From Duganella sp. CF458 (GTDB taxonomy: Bacteria; Pseudomonadota; Gammaproteobacteria; Burkholderiales; Burkholderiaceae_D): DNA of 64,000 nucleotides. Location: the NCBI RefSeq assembly GCF_900113115.1, contig NZ_FOOF01000011.1, forward strand, positions 1-64,000, written 5' to 3'. This document shows, piece by piece, positions 60,189 through 64,000 of the stretch. Position numbers and translations under genes: made by a program. The stretch's first letter is position 1. The number at the start of each line of letters is the position of its first letter. The notes under the pieces were generated by a model. The model was not told the DNA's origin and ran no database searches. It saw nothing but the letters and a program-made list of their open reading frames with translations.

Positions 60189-60924
60189 GAAACTCGTTGA
60201 ATTGGGCGGCATGCTCGGGGAAGAGCTCCTGGCCTTCGACGAAGATCGCCTCGGCCTCGTCGAGGTGGCCCAGCTTGAGCAGGCATTCGCCTTTGGAGAA
60301 GAATGCCGTCATTCCCTCCGGATTGAGGTAGATTGATTCGTCCAGGTCGCGCAAGGCTTGCTGGTACAAGCCCAGTTCCATGAACGCGAAAGCACGTTTA
60401 TCCAATGCGTCGGTGTAGGCGGGATACAGTTCGATTGCCTTGCCATATTCGTTGATCGCTTCAATGCGGCGGCCTTCGGCGGCGTGCAGGCCGGCGCGTT
60501 CGAAATGTTCGGTGGCGGTGCGCATGATGGTGTCGGCATCCTGCCCCGTCAGGCGGACATAGAGTTCGAAGTCCATATACTTCAAGCCTTGCAGTTCGCG
60601 CGCGGTGGCGGCCTGGTTGCCGGCCAGCTCCCAGCCCTCAGCCAGGGTGGCCATGGCGCGCGGCGAATGCGCCATGCGCACCGGGGCTTGCGCCAGCGAG
60701 TCCAGCGTGGGCTTGATGGCGCACGATTCGTAGGTCAGGCAATGCGCGGTGGCGCCATCGACGGCGAATACCTTGAGCGCGCTCCAGAGCTGTCCATCCG
60801 GCTGCGGCTGGACGAGCACATCCCCGGCCTTCACGACAAGCTGCTGGCTGGGTTGGAAATTTCCCGGCGCCCTGGCGCGTGGAGCGCCGAGGGAAGCGAG
60901 GAAGGCAGTGATGGATTTAAGCAT
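60145..60924 (-). CDS. Tetratricopeptide-repeat protein
   Basis: The 259-residue soluble protein has a beta-rich N-terminal part (about residues 25-85: LVVKAGDVLVQPQPDGQLWS) that looks like a small regulatory domain, and about four TPR helices pairs (about 135-250), for example ERAGLHAAEGRRIEAINEYG, KAIELYPAYTDALDKRAFAF and MELGLYQQALRDLDESIYLN. TPRs mediate protein contacts. It begins 31 bases after the carbonic anhydrase stop on the same strand, so cotranscription from the dnaK-dnaJ side is possible. It overlaps the convergent hydrolase gene by 44 bases. Confidence 0.82.
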   Translation of the reverse strand: MLKSITAFLASLGAPRARAPGNFQPSQQLVVKAGDVLVQPQPDGQLWSALKVFAVDGATAHCLTYESCAIKPTLDSLAQAPVRMAHSPRAMATLAEGWELAGNQAATARELQGLKYMDFELYVRLTGQDADTIMRTATEHFERAGLHAAEGRRIEAINEYGKAIELYPAYTDALDKRAFAFMELGLYQQALRDLDESIYLNPEGMTAFFSKGECLLKLGHLDEAEAIFVEGQELFPEHAAQFNEFLKRTRAFALTGRPA

Positions 60925-60955
60925 GCACAGGAGTGTACATGCTTTTTTGGCAGGA

Positions 60956-61612
60956 TTACTGCTGGGCGTATGCCGCCAGGCGGGCGTCGGTGCAGGGCTG
61001 CAGGTCGGCCTGGGAGCTGATGTTCATGCCCAGGTCGTTCAGCAGTCCGTCCTTCAGGCCGTAGACGAAACCGTGCACGGTCAGTTCCTGGCCGCGCTCC
61101 CACGCGTCCTGCACGATAGTGGTCGAGCAGACGTTGGTCACCTGTTCCACCACGTTCAGCTCGCACAGGCGCTCGCTCTGTTTGCCGACATCGGCCAGCG
61201 CCGCGCCGAGGTAGCGCTCGTGCTTCTGCGCGACGTCCTGCACGTGGCGCAGCCAGTTGTCGACCAGGCCCACACGGCCACCGGTCAGTGCGGTGTGCAC
61301 GCCCTTGCAGCCGTAGTGGCCTACGATGATGACGTGCTTGACCTTCAGCACTTCGATGGCGAACTGCAGCACCGACAGGGAATTCAAGTCCGAATGGACC
61401 ACCACGTTGGCGATATTACGGTGCACGAACACTTTTCCAGGCGGCAGGCCAAGCAGTTCGTTTGCCGGTACGCGGGAATCGGAACAGCCGATCCACAGGT
61501 ACTCCGGCGCCACCATCGACAGGTCGCGGAAGTAGTCAGGGTCTTGGATGACCTTTTTCTCCGCCCATTTACGGTTGTTTTCCAGCAGGTGCTTCAGTAC
61601 GTCGTCGCTCAT
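60956..61612 (-). CDS. can: Beta-carbonic anhydrase
   Basis: The 218-residue enzyme interconverts CO2 and bicarbonate. The zinc ligands are C43 (in CSDSR, with D45 and R47 forming the dyad), H99 and C102 (in GHYGC). A type I beta-CA layout follows (LVDNWLRHVQDVAQKHERYL). It supplies bicarbonate for carboxylases. It starts four bases after the dnaJ stop; an upstream in-frame extension lies inside dnaJ and is rejected. The link with chaperones is probably just operon context. Confidence 0.95.
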   Translation of the reverse strand: MSDDVLKHLLENNRKWAEKKVIQDPDYFRDLSMVAPEYLWIGCSDSRVPANELLGLPPGKVFVHRNIANVVVHSDLNSLSVLQFAIEVLKVKHVIIVGHYGCKGVHTALTGGRVGLVDNWLRHVQDVAQKHERYLGAALADVGKQSERLCELNVVEQVTNVCSTTIVQDAWERGQELTVHGFVYGLKDGLLNDLGMNISSQADLQPCTDARLAAYAQQ

Positions 61613-61616
61613 ATAC

Positions 61617-62741
61617 TCACTCGAAGAAGTCTTTGACCTTGTCCATGAAGGACTTGGTCTGTGGGCTATGCTTCGCACCACCTTCGGTGGTGGAACGCTC
61701 GAATTCACGCAGCAGGTCCTTCTGCTTGTCGGTCAGCTTGACCGGGGTCTCAACGGCGACATGGCAGAACAGGTCGCCCGGATAACCGGAACGCACGCCT
61801 TTGATGCCCTTGCCCTTGAGGCGGAAGGTCTTGCCGGACTGGGTGCCGTCCGGAATGGTGAACGATACTTTACCATCCAGCGTCGGCACTTCGATCTCGC
61901 CACCCAGCGCCGCCTTGGCGAAGCTGATCGGCATTTCGCAATGCAGGTCGTCGCCTTCGCGCTGGAAGACCGTGTGCGGCTTGATATGGATCTCCACATA
62001 CAGGTCGCCCGGCGGCCCGCCGTTGGTGCCCGGTTCGCCGTTGCCGGTGGAGCGGATGCGCATGCCGTTGTCGATGCCGACCGGGATCTTCACTTCCAGC
62101 GTCTTGTTGCGCTTGATGCGGCCCGCGCCGGAGCACGATGGGCACGGCTCGGGAATGATCTTGCCGGTGCCGTGGCACTTGGGGCAGGTCTGCTGGATGC
62201 TGAAGAAGCCCTGCTGCATGCGCACCTGGCCATGGCCGCCGCAAGTGCCGCAGGTGACCGGCTGGGTGCCCGGCTTGGCGCCGGAACCGTGGCAGGTGTC
62301 GCACTTGTCCCAGCTCGGCACGCGGATCGTGGTGTCGAAGCCGTGGGCGGCCTGCTCCAGGGTGATTTCCAGGTTGTAGCGCAGGTCCGCGCCGCGGTAA
62401 ACCTGCGGGCCGGAGCTGCGCCCGCGGCCGCCGCCGCCGAAAATGTCGCCGAAGATGTCGCCGAAGGCGTCGCCAAAACCGCCGAAGCCGCCGCCACCGC
62501 CGCCGCCCATATTCGGGTCCACGCCGGCGTGACCGTAACGGTCATACGCTTCGCGCTTCTCCGGATTGGTCAGCATCTCGTAGGCCTCTTTGACCTCTTT
62601 GAACTTTTCCTCGGCCTCTTTGTTATCCGGATTGCGGTCCGGATGATATTTCATCGCGAGTTTGCGATAGGCCTTCTTGATTTCGTCTTCGGACGAGTTC
62701 TTAGCGACCCCGAGGATCTCGTAAAAATCACGCTTTGCCAT
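61617..62741 (-). CDS. dnaJ: Molecular chaperone DnaJ
   Basis: The 374-residue Hsp40 co-chaperone has all type I parts: J domain with HPD at 33-35, a Gly/Phe-rich linker (about 79-110), a zinc-binding domain with four CxxCxGxG repeats ([32 protein letters not shown]), and two C-terminal substrate domains. It delivers clients to DnaK and stimulates its ATPase. It follows dnaK by 85 bases, with an intrinsic terminator in the gap. Confidence 0.97.
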   Translation of the reverse strand: MAKRDFYEILGVAKNSSEDEIKKAYRKLAMKYHPDRNPDNKEAEEKFKEVKEAYEMLTNPEKREAYDRYGHAGVDPNMGGGGGGGFGGFGDAFGDIFGDIFGGGGRGRSSGPQVYRGADLRYNLEITLEQAAHGFDTTIRVPSWDKCDTCHGSGAKPGTQPVTCGTCGGHGQVRMQQGFFSIQQTCPKCHGTGKIIPEPCPSCSGAGRIKRNKTLEVKIPVGIDNGMRIRSTGNGEPGTNGGPPGDLYVEIHIKPHTVFQREGDDLHCEMPISFAKAALGGEIEVPTLDGKVSFTIPDGTQSGKTFRLKGKGIKGVRSGYPGDLFCHVAVETPVKLTDKQKDLLREFERSTTEGGAKHSPQTKSFMDKVKDFFE

Positions 62742-62760
62742 GATGTACCAATTTATGCGA

Positions 62761-62799
62761 AAAAGCCGAGCGAGCCCCGTCTGGATGCGTCGCTCGGCA
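62761..62799 (-). terminator. Intrinsic terminator between dnaK and dnaJ
   Basis: A perfect 9-bp stem, GCCGAGCGA (62766-62774) and TCGCTCGGC (62791-62799), is followed on the minus strand by TTTTT. It lies in the dnaK-dnaJ gap. It may terminate part of the transcripts and lower dnaJ relative to dnaK. Confidence 0.78.
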
Positions 62800-62826
62800 G
62801 GTCAGAGAATTGACCGGATGTGAAGC

Positions 62827-64000
62827 TTACTTGCTATCTTTGACTTCCTTGAAGTCGGCGTCGACCACGTCGTCCTGGGCTGGCTTGGATTCAGCCTGTG
62901 CACCGGCACCAGCGCCTTCGGCACCGGCGGCGCCTTGCTGCGCCTGCATGTCAGCGTACATCTTCTCGCCCAGCTTCTGCGAAGCTTCGGACAGCGCTGC
63001 CACTTTGGCGTCGATCGCTGCCTTGTCGCCATCCTTGATGGTGGCTTCCAGGGCGGTGATGGCAGCTTCGATCTTCTCTTTCTCGCCGCCTTCCAGCTTG
63101 TCACCGTATTCGGTCAGGGATTTCTTGGTCGAGTGCACCAGCGCGTCGGCCTGGTTGCGGGACTCGGCCAGTTCTTTCAGCTTCTTGTCTTCTTCCGCGT
63201 TCAGTTCCGCGTCCTTCACCATCTTCTGGATTTCCTCTTCGGACAGGCCGGAGTTTGCCTTGATGGTGATCTTGTTTTCCTTGCCGGTGGCCTTGTCTTT
63301 CGCGCCGACGTGCAGGATGCCGTTGGCGTCGATGTCGAAGGTCACTTCGATCTGCGGGGTGCCGCGCGCTGCTGGCGGGATGCCTTCCAGGTTGAATTCG
63401 CCCAGGCCCTTGTTGCCGGCAGCGATTTCACGCTCGCCCTGGTACACCTTGATGGTCACGGCCGGCTGGTTGTCGTCGGCGGTCGAGAACACTTGCGAGA
63501 ACTTGGTAGGAATCGTGGTGTTCTTGTGGATCATCTTGGTCATCACGCCGCCCAGGGTTTCAATACCCAGGGACAGCGGGGTCACGTCCAGCAGCAGCAG
63601 GTCTTTACGGTCGCCCGACAGAACCGCACCCTGGATCGCGGCGCCAACGGCCACGGCTTCGTCAGGGTTCACGTCCTTGCGTGGATCCTTGCCGAAGAAT
63701 TCTTTCACTTTTTCCTGCACCTTAGGCATACGGGTCATGCCGCCGACCAGGATGATGTCGTCGATGTCGGACACTTTCACGCCGGCGTCCTTGATCGCGG
63801 TGCGGCAAGGCTCGATGGTGGCGGTGATCAGTTCCTCAACCAGGGACTCCAGCTTGGCGCGGGTCATCTTCAGGTTCAGGTGGACTGGCGCGCCGTTGGC
63901 CATGGCGATGTAAGGCTCGTTGATTTCGGTCTGCTGCGAGGACGACAGTTCGATCTTCGCGCGCTCGGCCGATGCCTTGATGCGCTGCAGGGCGATTGGA
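62827..64000 (-). CDS. dnaK: Molecular chaperone DnaK (3' part, truncated by window end)
   Basis: The open frame runs off the window end, so only the C-terminal 390 residues are seen. They include the end of the ATPase domain ([35 protein letters not shown]), the interdomain linker [12 protein letters not shown], the substrate-binding domain ([20 protein letters not shown]) and the lid with the terminal EEVD-like tail [15 protein letters not shown]. No interruption is visible. The start lies outside. Confidence 0.97.
   Translation of the reverse strand, partial: PIALQRIKASAERAKIELSSSQQTEINEPYIAMANGAPVHLNLKMTRAKLESLVEELITATIEPCRTAIKDAGVKVSDIDDIILVGGMTRMPKVQEKVKEFFGKDPRKDVNPDEAVAVGAAIQGAVLSGDRKDLLLLDVTPLSLGIETLGGVMTKMIHKNTTIPTKFSQVFSTADDNQPAVTIKVYQGEREIAAGNKGLGEFNLEGIPPAARGTPQIEVTFDIDANGILHVGAKDKATGKENKITIKANSGLSEEEIQKMVKDAELNAEEDKKLKELAESRNQADALVHSTKKSLTEYGDKLEGGEKEKIEAAITALEATIKDGDKAAIDAKVAALSEASQKLGEKMYADMQAQQGAAGAEGAGAGAQAESKPAQDDVVDADFKEVKDSK

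Overview
The window is a GC-rich, tightly packed chromosomal segment that looks like an Oxalobacteraceae member of the Betaproteobacteria (Massilia, Duganella or Janthinobacterium type). The placement rests on housekeeping order (sucCD-DUF2889-recX-recA; purM-PerM-hda-HAD-pcnB-folK-panB; dnaK-dnaJ-can), protein character and base composition; I could not run a search to confirm the genus. No rRNA, tRNA, CRISPR array, integrase or transposase was found.

Layout. 0.1-8 kb, minus strand: a type IV pilin gene (pilA) with a textbook sigma-54 promoter, an FHA protein, sucD-sucC, a DUF2889 protein, an EptA-like membrane phosphoethanolamine transferase, recX, and recA behind a perfect LexA box. 7.8-12.3 kb, plus strand: an overlapping four-gene unit of OmpR-type regulator, sensor kinase, small DUF4212 subunit and large sodium:solute symporter. 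12.3-18.9 kb: a DUF4124 protein and three overlapping tandem S9-type secreted peptidases. 18.9-23.6 kb: a PPi-type phosphofructokinase, a LysR regulator divergent from a secreted cyclase, a sterol-desaturase-type membrane enzyme and a small secreted protein. 23.6-32.2 kb: core genes purM, an ankyrin protein, a PerM transporter, hda, a HAD phosphatase, pcnB, folK, a DUF486 protein, panB and a YecA/SEC-C protein. 32.2-38.8 kb: putrescine/GABA catabolism (puuD-puuA-spuC-puuC, divergent from gabD). 38.8-44 kb: an accessory stretch of small, poorly characterised minus-strand genes, an aromatic-ring FAD monooxygenase and an orphan solute-binding protein.

44-54.2 kb is a complete assimilatory nitrate locus on the minus strand: nasT, nasS, a regulated leader, a NarK-type transporter, nirB, nirD, a flavoprotein reductase and the molybdenum nitrate reductase. 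The leader can be read in detail: a sigma-54 promoter, two stem-loops with AACGGA and AACGGC hexaloops (the dual-hairpin target of ANTAR proteins such as NasT), and a strong intrinsic terminator whose 5' arm overlaps the second stem-loop. NtrC-like palindromes lie upstream. The predicted logic is that nitrogen limitation (NtrC, sigma-54) starts transcription, and nitrate (NasS releasing NasT) lets it pass the terminator.

54.2-64 kb holds a TauD-like protein lacking its iron ligands, DUF2238 and AEC membrane proteins, a membrane protein fused to a pilin-like C-terminus, a UdgX-type uracil-DNA glycosylase, a Baeyer-Villiger monooxygenase divergent from an alpha/beta hydrolase, a TPR protein, a beta-carbonic anhydrase, dnaJ, and the 3' part of dnaK, which runs off the end. 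Two palindromic intergenic repeats (recA-recX gap and beside purM) are probable dispersed elements.
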